Positions 37,244 through 47,764 of a stretch of 64,000 nt of DNA are shown here, piece by piece. A program made the translations under genes and the position numbers. The stretch comes from Tsukamurella sputi (lineage in GTDB: Bacteria; Actinomycetota; Actinomycetes; Mycobacteriales; Mycobacteriaceae), in the NCBI RefSeq assembly GCF_007858445.1, contig NZ_VIGV01000007.1, positions 1 to 64,000 on the forward strand. The letters are read 5' to 3'. A model generated the notes under the pieces. It was not told where the DNA came from. It saw only the letters and a program-made list of their open reading frames with translations, and did not search any database. Numbering within the stretch: the first letter of the stretch is position 1; each line of letters begins with the position of its first letter.

Positions 37244-38215
37244 ATGGGACGACGGATCCGCCGAGCGGTGGCGATCGGGCTGGCGGCGATGGTGGTGCTC
37301 GGCGCCGCGGGCGCGTACCTGGTGCGCGACCCGAGCCCCGTCGGCTACTGGCGGTCGGCGGGCGCGCGCGAGACGTACCTGTCCCGGTACGACCGCGCCT
37401 TCCGTGACCTGCCCGCGCCGACCGCGACCCGCGACGTGCGCACCGGCTACGGCATCGTCCGCGCCTACCGGTTCGGCGAGCCCGTGCCCGGCACGGCGCC
37501 GGTGGTCCTCGTCCCGGGCCGGTCCTCGGGCGTGCCGATGTGGGCGGACGTGCTCGCCCGCCTCGGCGGCCGGGAGGTCTACGCCCTCGACGCGCTGGGG
37601 GACGCCGGGATGAGCGTGCAGGATCGGCCGTTCGCCGGCCCTGAGGATCAGGCGGACTGGCTCGCGGAGGCGCTGGCCGGCCTCGGGCTCGGCCGCGTGC
37701 ACCTCGTCGGGCACTCGTTCGGCGCGTGGAGCGCCGCGAACCTCGCCGTCCGGTTCCCGGAGCGGGTCGCCACGCTCACGCTGTGGGAGCCGATCCTCGT
37801 CTTCGCGGGCCTGCGCTGGCAGATGTACGTCTCCACGTTGCCCTCGGCGCTGCCCTTCCTGCCCGAATCCTGGCGGCGGAAGGGACTCGCGTCGATCGGC
37901 GGAGCCGACGGGGCCGACACCGGAGAGAGCCCGATCGGCGCCATGATCGACGCCGGGGCGGCCGGGTACCGCGCTGCGCTCCCGACGCCGGTGCAGCCCG
38001 ACGACGCCGCGCTCGCGCGGCTCACGATGCCCGTCTTCGTCGGACTCGGCGGCAGGAGCGCCGTCACCGACACCGAGGCGGCCGCGGCGCGGGCGCGCAC
38101 GCTGCCGAACGCGACGGTCCGCGTGTGGCCCGACGGGACGCACTCCCTGCCGATGCAGTACCCCGACGCACTGCACGAGGATCTGGAGGCGCTCCTCGCG
38201 CGGCGCCCGGGCTGA
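37244..38215 (+). CDS. Membrane-anchored alpha/beta-hydrolase
   Basis: The product (323 aa) starts with an uncleaved-looking anchor or signal (RRAVAIGLAAMVVLGAAGAYLV), followed by an alpha/beta-hydrolase fold: VVLVPGRSSGVPMW, nucleophile in LVGHSFGAWSAANLA, and a late His in WPDGTHSLPMQYP. The acid is probably the Asp near GGRSAVTDTE or before. AAGGAGG is 7 bases upstream of the ATG. It is probably controlled by the divergent TetR protein. The substrate is unknown. Confidence 0.85.
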   Translation: MGRRIRRAVAIGLAAMVVLGAAGAYLVRDPSPVGYWRSAGARETYLSRYDRAFRDLPAPTATRDVRTGYGIVRAYRFGEPVPGTAPVVLVPGRSSGVPMWADVLARLGGREVYALDALGDAGMSVQDRPFAGPEDQADWLAEALAGLGLGRVHLVGHSFGAWSAANLAVRFPERVATLTLWEPILVFAGLRWQMYVSTLPSALPFLPESWRRKGLASIGGADGADTGESPIGAMIDAGAAGYRAALPTPVQPDDAALARLTMPVFVGLGGRSAVTDTEAAAARARTLPNATVRVWPDGTHSLPMQYPDALHEDLEALLARRPG

Positions 38216-38228
38216 ACCGGATCCGGCG

Positions 38229-38777
38229 TCAGGCCACAGTGATCCCGGCGGCGGTGAACTCCGCCAGCGCGGCGCGGCTGGACTCCTCTGCGACGCCCGC
38301 GGTGTAGTCGGCGAGGACGCGCACCGTCAGGCCGGCGGCGAGGGCGTCGAGAGCGGTGGCCCGCACGCAGTAGTCGGTGGCGATGCCCACCACGTCGACC
38401 TGCGAGACGCCGTGCGCGGCGAGCCATTCCGCGAGTGAGGCGCCGTCGGCGTCATGCGCCTCGAAACCCGAGTAGGCCGCCGAGTAGGCGCCCTTGCTGA
38501 ACACCGGCACGCGCAGCGGCAGCCGCAGGTTCGGGTGGAACTCCGCGCCGGCGGTACGCGCCCGGCAGTGCACCGGCCACGAATCCACGAAGTCCGGCGT
38601 CGCGGAGAAGTGCCCGCCCGGATCGATGTGCCAGTCCCGCGTCGCGACGATCAGCGGGTATGACTCCAGCAGGTCGTCGTGGATGCGCCGCGCCACCTGC
38701 GCGCCGCCCGCCACGACCAGCGAGCCGCCCTCGCAGAAATCGTTCTGCACGTCCACGACCACCAGCGCCGTCGTCAT
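38229..38777 (-). CDS. pncA: Nicotinamidase
   Basis: The product (182 aa) hydrolyses nicotinamide to nicotinate. The triad is visible: Asp8 region [11 protein letters not shown], the lysine in FSKGAY, and the Cys in [16 protein letters not shown]. Metal ligands fit [11 protein letters not shown]. It overlaps the pncB stop by four bases, so NAD salvage enzymes are coupled here: its product is the substrate of PncB. Pyrazinamide activation by PncA is known in M. tuberculosis. Confidence 0.94.
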   Translation of the reverse strand: MTTALVVVDVQNDFCEGGSLVVAGGAQVARRIHDDLLESYPLIVATRDWHIDPGGHFSATPDFVDSWPVHCRARTAGAEFHPNLRLPLRVPVFSKGAYSAAYSGFEAHDADGASLAEWLAAHGVSQVDVVGIATDYCVRATALDALAAGLTVRVLADYTAGVAEESSRAALAEFTAAGITVA

Positions 38778-40108
38778 CGCTTCTCCTCGAACCGCGTCGG
38801 GATCGCGGGCTCGCCGTTCGACAGGCCCAGGCCCTCCCAGGGCAGCGTCACGAGCGCCTCGCGCAGGTGCGTGCGGGCGTCCTCCAGGCCGGGGAGCCCC
38901 TCGACCTGCTCGCCGGCGCGTACCAGCGGGATCTGCAGCGGCGTCGCGGTCAGGCGTGCGGGCACGGTCGGCGTGGCGCCGGGCCGGAAGAGCACCTCCT
39001 CGACGATGGTCCCGGTGCTCCGAGCGAGGCGTACCGCGCGTTTCTCGCCGCCCTGGGTCTCCTTGTGCGAGCTGCGCTTCGCCACCGGCATACCGTCGAC
39101 CTCGACCAGCTTGTAGACCATCCCGGCCGTGGGCGCGCCGGATCCGGTGACCAGGGACGTGCCCACGCCGTAGACGTCGATGGGCTCCGCGCGCAGGGCG
39201 CCGATCGCGTACTCGTCGAGGTCGCCCGAGACGACGATCTTCGTCTTCGTGGCGCCCAGGCCGTCGAGCTGCGCGCGGACCTGCCGAGTGATGATGCCGA
39301 GGTCTCCGGAATCGATCCGGACCCCGCCGAGCTCCGGGCCCGCGGCGCGCACGGCGCGGTTCACGCCCTCCGTGATGTCGTAGGTGTCCACCAGCAGCGT
39401 CGTCCCCGGTCCCTGCGCGGCGACCTGGGCCGCGAACGCGGCCTCCTCGTCGGGCCCGTCCGGGCCGGTGTGCAGCAGGGTGAAGGCGTGCGCCGCGGTC
39501 CCGCCCGACGGGACGCCGTAGGTGCGGGCGGCCTCCATGTTGGACGTGGTCGCGAACCCCGCCAGGTACGCGGCCCGTGCGGAGGCCACGGCGGCGCGCT
39601 CGTGGGTGCGCCGCGAGCCCATCTCGATCAGCGGCCGGCCGGCGGCCGCGGAGACCATGCGGGCCGCCGCGGAGGCGATCGCGCTGTCGTGGTTGAGGAT
39701 CGACAGGATCAGGGTCTCGAGGATCACGCCCTCGACGAAGCTCGCGCGCACCGTCAGGAGCGGCGACCCGGGGAAGTACAGCTCGCCCTCGCGGTAGCCG
39801 TCGATCTCGCCGGTGAAGCGGTAGTCCTTCAGCCAGGCCAGCGTCTCGGGATCGAGGAAGCGCTCGGCGACGGCGAGCTCGTCGGGCCCGAACCGGAAGC
39901 GACGGAGCTCGTCGAGCACGCGCGCGGTACCGGCCACGACGCCGTACCGGCGGCCCGCGGGCAGGCGTCGCGCGAAGACCTCGAAGACGCACGGACGGTG
40001 CGCGGTGCCGTCCTTGAGGGCCGCGGCCAGCATGGTCAGCTCGTACTGATCGGTGAGCAGGGCCGAGCTGCGCCAGGGGATGTCGGTCCCGTTTTCATCT
40101 ACCGTCAC
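38774..40108 (-). CDS. pncB: Nicotinate phosphoribosyltransferase
   Basis: The product (444 aa) makes nicotinate mononucleotide from nicotinate and PRPP, the Preiss-Handler step. Visible are [72 protein letters not shown] with the active His, [10 protein letters not shown] and [21 protein letters not shown]. It starts at GTG 40108 (VTVDENGTD) and is divergent from clpS with only 18 bp between, so the promoters overlap. Confidence 0.94.
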   Translation of the reverse strand: MTVDENGTDIPWRSSALLTDQYELTMLAAALKDGTAHRPCVFEVFARRLPAGRRYGVVAGTARVLDELRRFRFGPDELAVAERFLDPETLAWLKDYRFTGEIDGYREGELYFPGSPLLTVRASFVEGVILETLILSILNHDSAIASAAARMVSAAAGRPLIEMGSRRTHERAAVASARAAYLAGFATTSNMEAARTYGVPSGGTAAHAFTLLHTGPDGPDEEAAFAAQVAAQGPGTTLLVDTYDITEGVNRAVRAAGPELGGVRIDSGDLGIITRQVRAQLDGLGATKTKIVVSGDLDEYAIGALRAEPIDVYGVGTSLVTGSGAPTAGMVYKLVEVDGMPVAKRSSHKETQGGEKRAVRLARSTGTIVEEVLFRPGATPTVPARLTATPLQIPLVRAGEQVEGLPGLEDARTHLREALVTLPWEGLGLSNGEPAIPTRFEEKR

Positions 40109-40126
40109 ACTGGGTACCCTAGAACC

Positions 40127-40459
40127 ATGACCGACAGCAGCGCAGCGGCACCGGGAGGTCCCGGGGGCGGCGCCGCCCAGCCCGGCACGTCCGCGGTGCT
40201 CGAACGCAAGACCGACGAGGCGATCGACAAGCCCTGGGTCACGGTGGTCTGGGACGATCCCGTCAATCTCATGTCGTACGTGACCTTCGTGCTGCGCAAG
40301 CTCTTCGGCTACAGCACGGCCAAAGCCAAGGAACTGATGATGCAGGTGCACACCGAGGGGAAGGCCGTGGTCTCCACGGGCGACCGCGACAAGGTGGAGG
40401 CCGACGTCCGCAAGCTGCATGCGGCCGGTCTGTGGGCGACGATGCAGCGCGACGACTGA
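40127..40459 (+). CDS. clpS: ATP-dependent Clp protease adaptor ClpS
   Basis: The product (110 aa) delivers N-end-rule substrates to ClpAP/ClpCP. After a Gly/Ala/Pro-rich N-terminus of about 25 residues, the core reads [76 protein letters not shown]. The DDPVN and MQVH residues form the substrate pocket. The next gene begins with the base after its stop. This is Rv1331 in the syntenic order. Confidence 0.95.
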   Translation: MTDSSAAAPGGPGGGAAQPGTSAVLERKTDEAIDKPWVTVVWDDPVNLMSYVTFVLRKLFGYSTAKAKELMMQVHTEGKAVVSTGDRDKVEADVRKLHAAGLWATMQRDD

Positions 40460-41068
40460 GTGCGTAACTGGCAGGTCAAGCGAGGCGTGCGCGGCGATGT
40501 CCGCTTCGTCTCGAAGATGGATCCGGAGGAGGTCGGCCTCGTCCGGTCCCTCGTCGGATCCCTGGTCGAGCTGTTCGACGAGCGGGAGGACTCGGCTCCG
40601 CACGACGATCTCGCCGAGCTGACCGGGCTGCGCACCGGGCATGCGGAGCCGCCGCAGGAGACCGTCCTGCAGCGTCTGCTGCCCGACTTCTACCGGGCCG
40701 ACGCGAACGCCCCCGGGGCGGACGACGCACCGTCGGGCGAACTGGCGCGCGACCTCAACGGCGCCCTGCGCTCCCTCAACGAGCCCGAGGTCATCGACGC
40801 GAAGCGGGACGCCGCCCAGACCGTCCTGGCCACCCTGCCCGAGCGGGCCGGCACCGTCACCCTGACCGAGTCCGAGGCCCAGGACTGGCTGACCTGCATC
40901 AACGACCTGCGGCTCGCGCTGGGCACCCTGCTCGGCATCACCGCGGACCTGCCCGACGGGCCGTCCTCCGACGACCCCGGTCGCGCCGGCCACGTGGACG
41001 TCTACCACTGGCTGTCGGCGATGCTCGACGTGCTGGTCTCGGTGATGCTCGACCGCGAGGCGGAATAG
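40460..41068 (+). CDS. DUF2017 family protein (Rv1332 homologue)
   Basis: The product (202 aa) is a soluble helical protein with conserved segments KMDPEEVGLVRSLVGSLVELFDERE, DPLLQRLLPDFYR-like VLQRLLPDFYRADAN, LTESEAQDWLTCINDLRLALGTLLGI and VYHWLSAMLDVLVSVML. It begins with a GTG directly after the clpS stop. The constant pairing with clpS in actinobacteria suggests a link with Clp proteolysis, which is inference. Confidence 0.85.
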   Translation: MRNWQVKRGVRGDVRFVSKMDPEEVGLVRSLVGSLVELFDEREDSAPHDDLAELTGLRTGHAEPPQETVLQRLLPDFYRADANAPGADDAPSGELARDLNGALRSLNEPEVIDAKRDAAQTVLATLPERAGTVTLTESEAQDWLTCINDLRLALGTLLGITADLPDGPSSDDPGRAGHVDVYHWLSAMLDVLVSVMLDREAE

Positions 41069-41096
41069 CTCCGCGCCCCGTGCGGTTGTTCGGGGC

Positions 41097-41525
41097 GTGA
41101 CCGAGACGGGCCTGACCATCCGGCGTGAGCTGGTGGAGAAGATGATCGCGCACGCGCGCCGCGACCACCCCGACGAGGCGTGCGGCGTCATCGCCGGACC
41201 GGAGGGCTCCGACCGTCCGGAGCGCCTGATCGAGATGCTCAACGCCGAGCGCTCGCCCACCTTCTACCGGTTCGACTCGGGCGAGCAGCTGCGCGTCTGG
41301 CGCGCCATGGACGAGGCCGGCGAGGAGCCGGTCGTCATCTACCACTCGCACACGGCCACCGAGGCCTACCCCTCCCGCACCGATGTGAGCTTCGCGTCCG
41401 AGCCGAACGCCCACTACGTGCTCATCTCGACCCGCGAGGAGCTCGGCCCCGATGCCGAGGTCCGCAGCTACCGCATCGTCGAGTCCGTGATCACCGAAGA
41501 GCCCGTCCACATCGAGGAGTCCTGA
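41097..41525 (+). CDS. mec: CysO-cysteine hydrolase, JAMM peptidase
   Basis: The product (142 aa) is a JAMM/Mov34 zinc peptidase that releases cysteine from the carrier CysO in the O-phosphoserine route. The JAMM motif is complete: an early Glu in HPDEACGVIAG, and HSHTATEAYPSRTD giving HxH plus Ser and Asp. Its stop overlaps the cysO ATG by one base (TGATG). mec-cysO-cysM is as in M. tuberculosis. Confidence 0.94.
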   Translation: MTETGLTIRRELVEKMIAHARRDHPDEACGVIAGPEGSDRPERLIEMLNAERSPTFYRFDSGEQLRVWRAMDEAGEEPVVIYHSHTATEAYPSRTDVSFASEPNAHYVLISTREELGPDAEVRSYRIVESVITEEPVHIEES

Positions 41526-41803
41526 TGTCCGTGACCGTGTCCATCCCCACCATCCTGCGGCCGCTCACCGGCGATCAGAAGCGCGTGCCCGCCGAGGGTA
41601 CGACGCTCGCCGCCGTCATCGACGACCTCGAGACCCGGCACGCCGGGATCAGGGACCGGCTCGTCGCGGACGGAGCGCTGCACCGGTTCGTCAACGTTTA
41701 CGTCGACGACGAGGACGTGCGGTTCACCGGCGGCCTGGACACCCCCGTCGCCGACGGCGGCACCGTCACGGTGTTGCCCGCCGTAGCCGGAGGATCGCGG
41801 TGA
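41525..41803 (+). CDS. cysO: Sulfur-carrier protein CysO with a two-residue tail
   Basis: The product (92 aa) is a ubiquitin-like carrier that holds sulfide as a C-terminal thiocarboxylate. Visible are VSIPTILRPLTGDQKRVPAEGTTLAAVIDDLE, RFVNVYVDDEDVRFTGGLDTPVADGGTVTVLPAVAGG. M. tuberculosis CysO ends at this GG. Here Ser-Arg follow before the stop, so the tail must be removed before activation, perhaps by Mec. Confidence 0.95.
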   Translation: MSVTVSIPTILRPLTGDQKRVPAEGTTLAAVIDDLETRHAGIRDRLVADGALHRFVNVYVDDEDVRFTGGLDTPVADGGTVTVLPAVAGGSR

Positions 41804-42820
<1,017 letters not shown>

Positions 42821-42861
42821 CTGACGCACCCACCCGCCTCCGCTCGCGCGAGGAGGTCGCC

Positions 42862-43512
42862 ATGACGGTTCCCAGCAACGACGAGCGCTCGCCCGTGCGG
42901 CGGGTGGCCGGCAGCACGGCGGGGAGGTCCGCCATCGCGATCGTCGTCTTCGTGGCGGTGCTGTGGCTGATCGAGGCCGTCGACTCCGTGGCGGGCAACT
43001 CCCTCGACCAGTGGGGCATCCATCCCCGCGAGAGCGGCGACGCCGTCCGCGGCATCGCGCTCGCGCCCTTGTTGCACGGCGGCTGGGAGCACCTGGCCGC
43101 CAACAGCCTTCCGGCGCTCATCCTCGGCTTCGTGGGACTGCTCGCCGGCGCGGGCCGATTCCTCCTCGCCACGGCGATCATCTGGCTGTTCTCCGGCGTG
43201 GGCGTGTGGATCACCGGCGGCGCGAACACCGTCGTGATCGGGCTGTCCGGCGTGCTGTTCGGTTGGATGACGTACCTCGCGGCACGGGGGTTGTTCACAC
43301 GCAAGCCGCTCGACCTGATCGTCGGCGTGGTGCTCATGGTGCTCTACGGCGGCATGCTCTGGGGCGTCCTGCCCGGTCAGCCGGGAGTCTCCTGGCAGGC
43401 GCACCTGTGGGGCGCGGTCGGTGGCGTCCTCGCGGCGGTGCTCCTCGGGCGCCGCGCCCGCAGCGAGTCCGGACCTGGCAATTCTCATCAGGTCGGCGCG
43501 ATTGCCTCGTGA
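42862..43512 (+). CDS. Rhomboid-family intramembrane serine protease
   Basis: The product (216 aa) has about six transmembrane helices. The catalytic Ser is in VIGLSGVLFGW (GxSG), the His in WQAHLWGAVGGVLAAVLLG, and the N-terminal helix is followed by HGGWEHLAANSLPALILG. It cleaves membrane proteins within the bilayer. AGGAGG lies five bases before ATG 42862, which settles the start. It is Rv1337 in the conserved order; murI, the next gene in M. tuberculosis, is missing. Confidence 0.92.
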   Translation: MTVPSNDERSPVRRVAGSTAGRSAIAIVVFVAVLWLIEAVDSVAGNSLDQWGIHPRESGDAVRGIALAPLLHGGWEHLAANSLPALILGFVGLLAGAGRFLLATAIIWLFSGVGVWITGGANTVVIGLSGVLFGWMTYLAARGLFTRKPLDLIVGVVLMVLYGGMLWGVLPGQPGVSWQAHLWGAVGGVLAAVLLGRRARSESGPGNSHQVGAIAS

Positions 43513-43540
43513 CGATCGCGCATCTGGCAGCATGTGCGTC

Positions 43541-44302
43541 ATGCGTCTCACCATCCTCGGGTGTTCCGGCAGTGTCGGTGGTCCTCGGGCGGCCTGTTCG
43601 GGATACCTCTTGGAGGCGGACGGGCACGAGCCGGTCGTGATGGATTTCGGGCCCGGGGTGCTCGGTGAGTTGCAACAGCGCGTCGATCCGAACACCGCCA
43701 CGGTGATGCTCTCGCACCTGCACGCCGACCACTGTCTCGATCTGCCCTCGCTCCTCGTGTGGCGCCGCTACCATCCGCAGCCCGCCTCGGGTCGCGCCCG
43801 GCTGATCGGTCCCGCGGACACTCCGGAGCGGATCGGGCGTGCGTCCGCGGAGACGGCGGCGATGCTCGACGACATCTCCGACACCTTCGACTTCTCCTCC
43901 TGGACGGAGGGGGAGGACCACGCGGTCGGCGGCTTCACCGTGCGGCCCTTCCGCATGTTCCATCCGCCCGAATCCCACGGCCTGCGGATCACCGCGCCGA
44001 GCGGGCGGGTACTCGCCTACACCGGTGACACGGGCGTCTGCGACAACCTCGTCGAGCTGGCCCGCGGCGCCGACGTGATGCTCGCGGAGGCGAGCTGGAC
44101 GCACGATCCGGACAATCGTCCTGTCGGCGTGCACCTGTCGGGTGTGGAGGCGGGCCGGGCCGCGGCCGAGGCAGGCGTCGGGCGGCTGCTCCTCACGCAC
44201 ATCCCGCCCTGGACGTCGCGCGAGGCGGTGCTCGCCGAGGCCCGCTCCGTGTACGACGGTCCGGTCCATGCGGTCACCGGCGGCGACGTCTTCGAGCTGT
44301 AG
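43541..44302 (+). CDS. Metallo-beta-lactamase fold phosphodiesterase (Rv1339-type)
   Basis: The product (253 aa) carries LTILGCSGSVGGPRAACSGYLLE, the metal motif LSHLHADHCLDLPSL, a later Asp in LAYTGDTGVCDNL, and LLLTHIPPWTSREAVL. Rv1339 of M. tuberculosis has cAMP phosphodiesterase activity, and this protein is likely to share it. ATG 43541 is chosen; an ATG at 43532 would add three residues. If CRP-like sites at 32.6 and 36.0 kb respond to cAMP, this enzyme would tune them. Confidence 0.88.
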   Translation: MRLTILGCSGSVGGPRAACSGYLLEADGHEPVVMDFGPGVLGELQQRVDPNTATVMLSHLHADHCLDLPSLLVWRRYHPQPASGRARLIGPADTPERIGRASAETAAMLDDISDTFDFSSWTEGEDHAVGGFTVRPFRMFHPPESHGLRITAPSGRVLAYTGDTGVCDNLVELARGADVMLAEASWTHDPDNRPVGVHLSGVEAGRAAAEAGVGRLLLTHIPPWTSREAVLAEARSVYDGPVHAVTGGDVFEL

Positions 44303-44336
44303 CACCGCCGTCGGTCCGAGGCGATAGGCTGGGCGC

Positions 44337-45119
44337 GTGAGCAGACGCGCAGACGGCAGGGCCGACGACGAACTCCGCCCCGTGACCATCACCCGGGGAT
44401 TCACCCAGAACCCCGCGGGCTCGGTGCTGGTGGAGTTCGGCAACACTAAGGTGCTGTGCACCGCGAGCGTCGAGCTGGGGGTGCCCGGCTGGCGCCGTGG
44501 CTCCGGCCAGGGCTGGTTGACCGCGGAGTACTCGATGCTCCCGGGCGCCACGCACGAGCGCAGCCGTCGTGAGTCCACCAAGGGCAAGGTCGGCGGCCGC
44601 ACGCACGAGATCTCACGGCTCATCGGCCGGTCGCTGCGCGCCTGCATCGACCTCGCCGCGCTGGGCGAGAACACGATCGCCATCGACTGCGACGTGCTCC
44701 AGGCCGACGGCGGCACCCGCACCGCATCGATCACCGGTGCCTACGTGGCGCTGTGCGACGCCGTGACCTACCTCGGCGCCGCGGGCAAACTGACCGACCC
44801 GCAGCCGATCTCGTGCGCCATCGCCGCGGTCTCGGTGGGCGTCGTCGACGGCCGCGTCCGTCTCGACCTGCCCTACGAGGAGGACTCGCGCGCCGAGGTC
44901 GACATGAACGTCGTCGCCACGGACACCGGCACCCTCGTCGAGGTGCAGGGCACCGGCGAGGGCGCGACCTTCGCCCGCACCACCCTCGACTGGATGCTCG
45001 ACTCCGCGATCGCGGGCACCGAGAAGCTGTTCGCGGTGCAGAAGGAGGCGCTCGCGGCGCCGTACCCCGGCGTGCTGCCGGAGTTCGAGGGCGAACAGAA
45101 GAAGAAGTTCGGGCAGTGA
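44337..45119 (+). CDS. rph: Ribonuclease PH
   Basis: The product (260 aa) trims tRNA 3' ends by phosphorolysis. Visible are [61 protein letters not shown], and [24 protein letters not shown], all typical. The GTG start follows the Rv1339-type gene by 34 bp. Its stop overlaps the next start (GTGA). Rph and the ITPase gene form a conserved pair. Confidence 0.95.
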   Translation: MSRRADGRADDELRPVTITRGFTQNPAGSVLVEFGNTKVLCTASVELGVPGWRRGSGQGWLTAEYSMLPGATHERSRRESTKGKVGGRTHEISRLIGRSLRACIDLAALGENTIAIDCDVLQADGGTRTASITGAYVALCDAVTYLGAAGKLTDPQPISCAIAAVSVGVVDGRVRLDLPYEEDSRAEVDMNVVATDTGTLVEVQGTGEGATFARTTLDWMLDSAIAGTEKLFAVQKEALAAPYPGVLPEFEGEQKKKFGQ

Positions 45120-45730
45120 CCCGGCTGCTCCTGGCCTCGCGGAACGCCAAGAAGCTCCGCGAGCTGCGCCAGGTCGTCGCGGACGCGGGCATCGTCGGGC
45201 TGGAGGTCGTCGGGCTCGACGAGGTCCCGCCCTTCGACGAACTGCCGGAGGACGCACCGTCGTTCGAGGGCAACGCCCTGATCAAGGCCCGGCAGGGGTA
45301 CGAGCGCACCGGCCTGCCGTGCCTCGCCGACGACTCCGGGATCTGCGTCGACGCGCTGAACGGCATGCCGGGGGTGCTCTCGGCCCGCTGGTCCGGCCGC
45401 CACGGCGACGACGCGGCCAACACGGCGCTGCTTCTGGCGCAGCTCGCCGACGTGCCCGACGCGCGGCGCGGGGGAGAGTTCGTCTCGGCCTGCGCTCTCG
45501 TGGTCGGCACCGGTGAGACGACGGTGCGCGGCACCTGGCGCGGAGCGATCCTGCGGGAAGGGCGGGGCGAAGGCGGCTTCGGGTACGACCCGGTCTTCCT
45601 GCCGGAGGGCTCCGCGGTGACGGCCGCTGAAATGTCCGCGGACGAGAAGAACGCTGTGAGTCACCGTGCGCGAGCGTTGAGTTCGCTGGTGGAACCTCTC
45701 CGCGAGTTGGCGGCGCGCGTCCCCGAGTAG
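45116..45730 (+). CDS. rdgB: XTP/dITP pyrophosphatase (non-canonical purine NTPase)
   Basis: The product (204 aa) hydrolyses dITP and XTP to keep deaminated purines out of DNA. Visible are [74 protein letters not shown], and the final SHRARAL. It overlaps rph by four bases, so the two are coupled. Confidence 0.95.
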   Translation: MTRLLLASRNAKKLRELRQVVADAGIVGLEVVGLDEVPPFDELPEDAPSFEGNALIKARQGYERTGLPCLADDSGICVDALNGMPGVLSARWSGRHGDDAANTALLLAQLADVPDARRGGEFVSACALVVGTGETTVRGTWRGAILREGRGEGGFGYDPVFLPEGSAVTAAEMSADEKNAVSHRARALSSLVEPLRELAARVPE

Positions 45731-45757
45731 GTCCCCGCGGCACGGTATCGTGGCGTC

Positions 45758-47002
45758 GTGAACAGCAGACCGTCGGCGGGCCGCGGTGGCCGCGTGGCCA
45801 TCGCGCTGCTGTCCGTGGTCGTGCTCGCCGTGACCGGCACGCTGTGGTGGAGCACCAATCTCGTGATCGGCGGATTCAACGTCTCCCGGGCCCTCGCCGA
45901 GGCCAAGGTCGCCAAGTCCAGCGGTGGGGCCAAGAACATCCTGCTGATGGGTCTGGACACCCGCAAGGACCAGAACGGCGACGACCTGCCTGCCGACGTC
46001 CTCAAGCAACTGCATGCCGGGACCAGCGACAACGGCGGCTACAACACGAACACCCTGATCCTCATGCACGTGCCCGCGGACGGGAAGAAGGTCACCGCCT
46101 TCTCCATTCCGCGCGATGACTACGTGAGCTTCGTCGGCGTCGACTCCCGGTCGAAGGGCAAGATCAAGGAGGCCTACGGCACCCGCAAGGCGGAGGTCGC
46201 GGACAAGCTCGCGGCCAAGGGCATCACGGACCGCAAGGACGTCGAGAGCAAGTCCCGCGAGTCCGCGCGCGCCGCGACCATCGCGACCGTCGGGAAGCTC
46301 GTCGGCGTGCCGATCGACCACTTCGCCGAGGTGAGCCTCGTCGGCTTCTACGACCTGGCGAAGACCCTCGGCGGCGTGGAGGTGTGCCTGAACAACCCGG
46401 TGCGCGACAGCTACTCCGGTGCGGCCTTCCCCGCCGGGCGCCAGAAGCTGAACGCGGCCCAGTCGCTCGCCTTCGTGCGGCAGCGGCACGGCCTGGCCGA
46501 CGGCGACCTCGATCGCACGCATCGCCAGCAGGCGTTCATCGCCGGCGTCATGGTGCAGTTGCAGAAGCAGGGCGTCTTCGGGGACATCCGGAAGCTGCAG
46601 TCGCTCATCGCGGTGGCGCAGAAGGACGTCGTGGTCTCCGACGGATGGAATCTGCAGGAGTTCGCGCAGCAGGCCGGCCAGATCGCGGGTACCAACCTCA
46701 CGTTCACGACGCTCCCCGTGCTCGGCTACTCGACGATCGACGAGCAGGCCGTGAACCTGGTGGACCCCAAGGCGATCCGCACCCAGGTGCAGAAGGCCTT
46801 CGGGCAGTCGGTGCCCGAGGGGGACTCGGACGAGTCGGCCTCGAGCACATCCACCGCCGGCGCGACGCCCGTCCCGAACCCGGTGGGCTACACGGCGCCG
46901 CGCGCCCCCGCCACCACGACGACGGCACCGTCGGCCACGGCCGGGCCGGTCCCGGACGCCGGGACCACGCTCCGCGGTGGCGAGATTCCCTGCGTCGACT
47001 GA
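45758..47002 (+). CDS. LytR-CpsA-Psr (LCP) family wall-polymer ligase
   Basis: The product is 414 aa: a transmembrane anchor (VAIALLSVVVLAVTGTLWW), an external LCP domain and a Ser/Thr/Pro-rich tail. LCP landmarks are NILLMGLDTR, NTNTLILMHVPADGKKVTAFSIPRDDYV, DLAKTLGGVEVCLNNPV, AQSLAFVRQRHGLADGDLDRTHRQQ. In mycolate-producing bacteria, LCP proteins attach arabinogalactan to peptidoglycan. The VCLNNP Cys and the terminal CVD Cys could pair. Confidence 0.92.
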   Translation: MNSRPSAGRGGRVAIALLSVVVLAVTGTLWWSTNLVIGGFNVSRALAEAKVAKSSGGAKNILLMGLDTRKDQNGDDLPADVLKQLHAGTSDNGGYNTNTLILMHVPADGKKVTAFSIPRDDYVSFVGVDSRSKGKIKEAYGTRKAEVADKLAAKGITDRKDVESKSRESARAATIATVGKLVGVPIDHFAEVSLVGFYDLAKTLGGVEVCLNNPVRDSYSGAAFPAGRQKLNAAQSLAFVRQRHGLADGDLDRTHRQQAFIAGVMVQLQKQGVFGDIRKLQSLIAVAQKDVVVSDGWNLQEFAQQAGQIAGTNLTFTTLPVLGYSTIDEQAVNLVDPKAIRTQVQKAFGQSVPEGDSDESASSTSTAGATPVPNPVGYTAPRAPATTTTAPSATAGPVPDAGTTLRGGEIPCVD

Positions 47003-47063
47003 GTCACGTGGCGGTAGCGTCACAGAGCGTTCCGATCCGACGAGTGTGAAGCAGGTGCAGATC

Positions 47064-47345
47064 ATGGGTATGACCACGACCGGTGTTCGATTCGGGGCGG
47101 CGGTGCTCGCCGTCGCTGCGCTCACCCTGACCGGGTGCACGAAGCAGGGCGGCGATACCACCTGCGAGAACTACCAGAAGATGTCCGACGCGGATCAGCG
47201 TGAGCAGGTGACGAAGCTGTACAAGGACAAGCACAACGAGGAGCCCTCGGCGATCATCGTGAGCGGATTGCAGCAGCAGGCGATCGTCTACTGCAAGACC
47301 ACGGGGAAGCCGGATTCGAAGATCAAGGAGATCCCGATCTCCTGA
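47064..47345 (+). CDS. Small lipoprotein of unknown function
   Basis: The product (93 aa) has a lipoprotein signal, VRFGAAVLAVAALTLTGCTKQGG, with lipobox LTGC. The short mature part (about 70 aa) holds two more Cys (TTCENYQ and IVYCKTT), which could form a disulfide, and many charged residues. ATG 47064 or 47070 could start it. It follows the LCP gene by 61 bp and ends just before a strong bidirectional terminator. I do not recognise the family. Confidence 0.75.
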   Translation: MGMTTTGVRFGAAVLAVAALTLTGCTKQGGDTTCENYQKMSDADQREQVTKLYKDKHNEEPSAIIVSGLQQQAIVYCKTTGKPDSKIKEIPIS

Positions 47346-47351
47346 TTCTCG

Positions 47352-47399
47352 ACGACGAAAGGCGCCGACTCCCCGCAGGGAATCGGCGCCTTTCGTCGT
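47352..47399. terminator. Bidirectional terminator between convergent genes
   Basis: A perfect 17-base stem, left arm 47352-47368 and right arm 47383-47399, encloses 14 loop bases. Read in either direction the right arm contains a run of T (CCTTTCG). It sits between the small lipoprotein stop (47345) and the hemophore-like gene end (47408). Confidence 0.85.
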
Positions 47400-47407
47400 A
47401 CGGGCGG

Positions 47408-47764
47408 TCAGTACTGCGCGCAGGTGGAAGCGACCACACCGATCGTGTGATTGATCTTCCCCTCGTTCTGCGCGTAGTACGCCGCGAGCTGAGGGTTCTG
47501 CCGCCCCAGCTCGTGAATACGCGCCGTGCGCTCAGCCGGCGGCAGGGTGAGGATCCGCTCCGCCTCGGCTCGGCCGCCCGGGACCTGGTTCACGGCCGTG
47601 GCCGCCTCGGGTGCTACGGCCATCAGGGCGCGTTCCACCTGGCCGACGGTGCAGTTCGTCCCGGGGACGGGGTCCGACGGTGCCGCCTGCGCCATCGCGG
47701 CGGGGGCCAGGACGAGGGCGCCGGCTGCGCCGGTGGTAGCGGCGATCTTCCAACGAGTGAGCAT
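47408..47764 (-). CDS. Secreted hemophore-related protein (Rv0203/Rv1174c-type)
   Basis: The product (118 aa) has a Sec signal (KIAATTGAAGALVLAPAAMAQAAP) and a small helical mature part with NCTVGQVERALMAVAPEAATAVN and the end VVASTCAQY; the two Cys are placed as in hemophore-related proteins. Rv0203 binds heme outside the cell for MmpL-mediated uptake. No such transporter gene is here, and heme binding is not shown by sequence. AAAGGAGA precedes the ATG. Confidence 0.75.
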   Translation of the reverse strand: MLTRWKIAATTGAAGALVLAPAAMAQAAPSDPVPGTNCTVGQVERALMAVAPEAATAVNQVPGGRAEAERILTLPPAERTARIHELGRQNPQLAAYYAQNEGKINHTIGVVASTCAQY

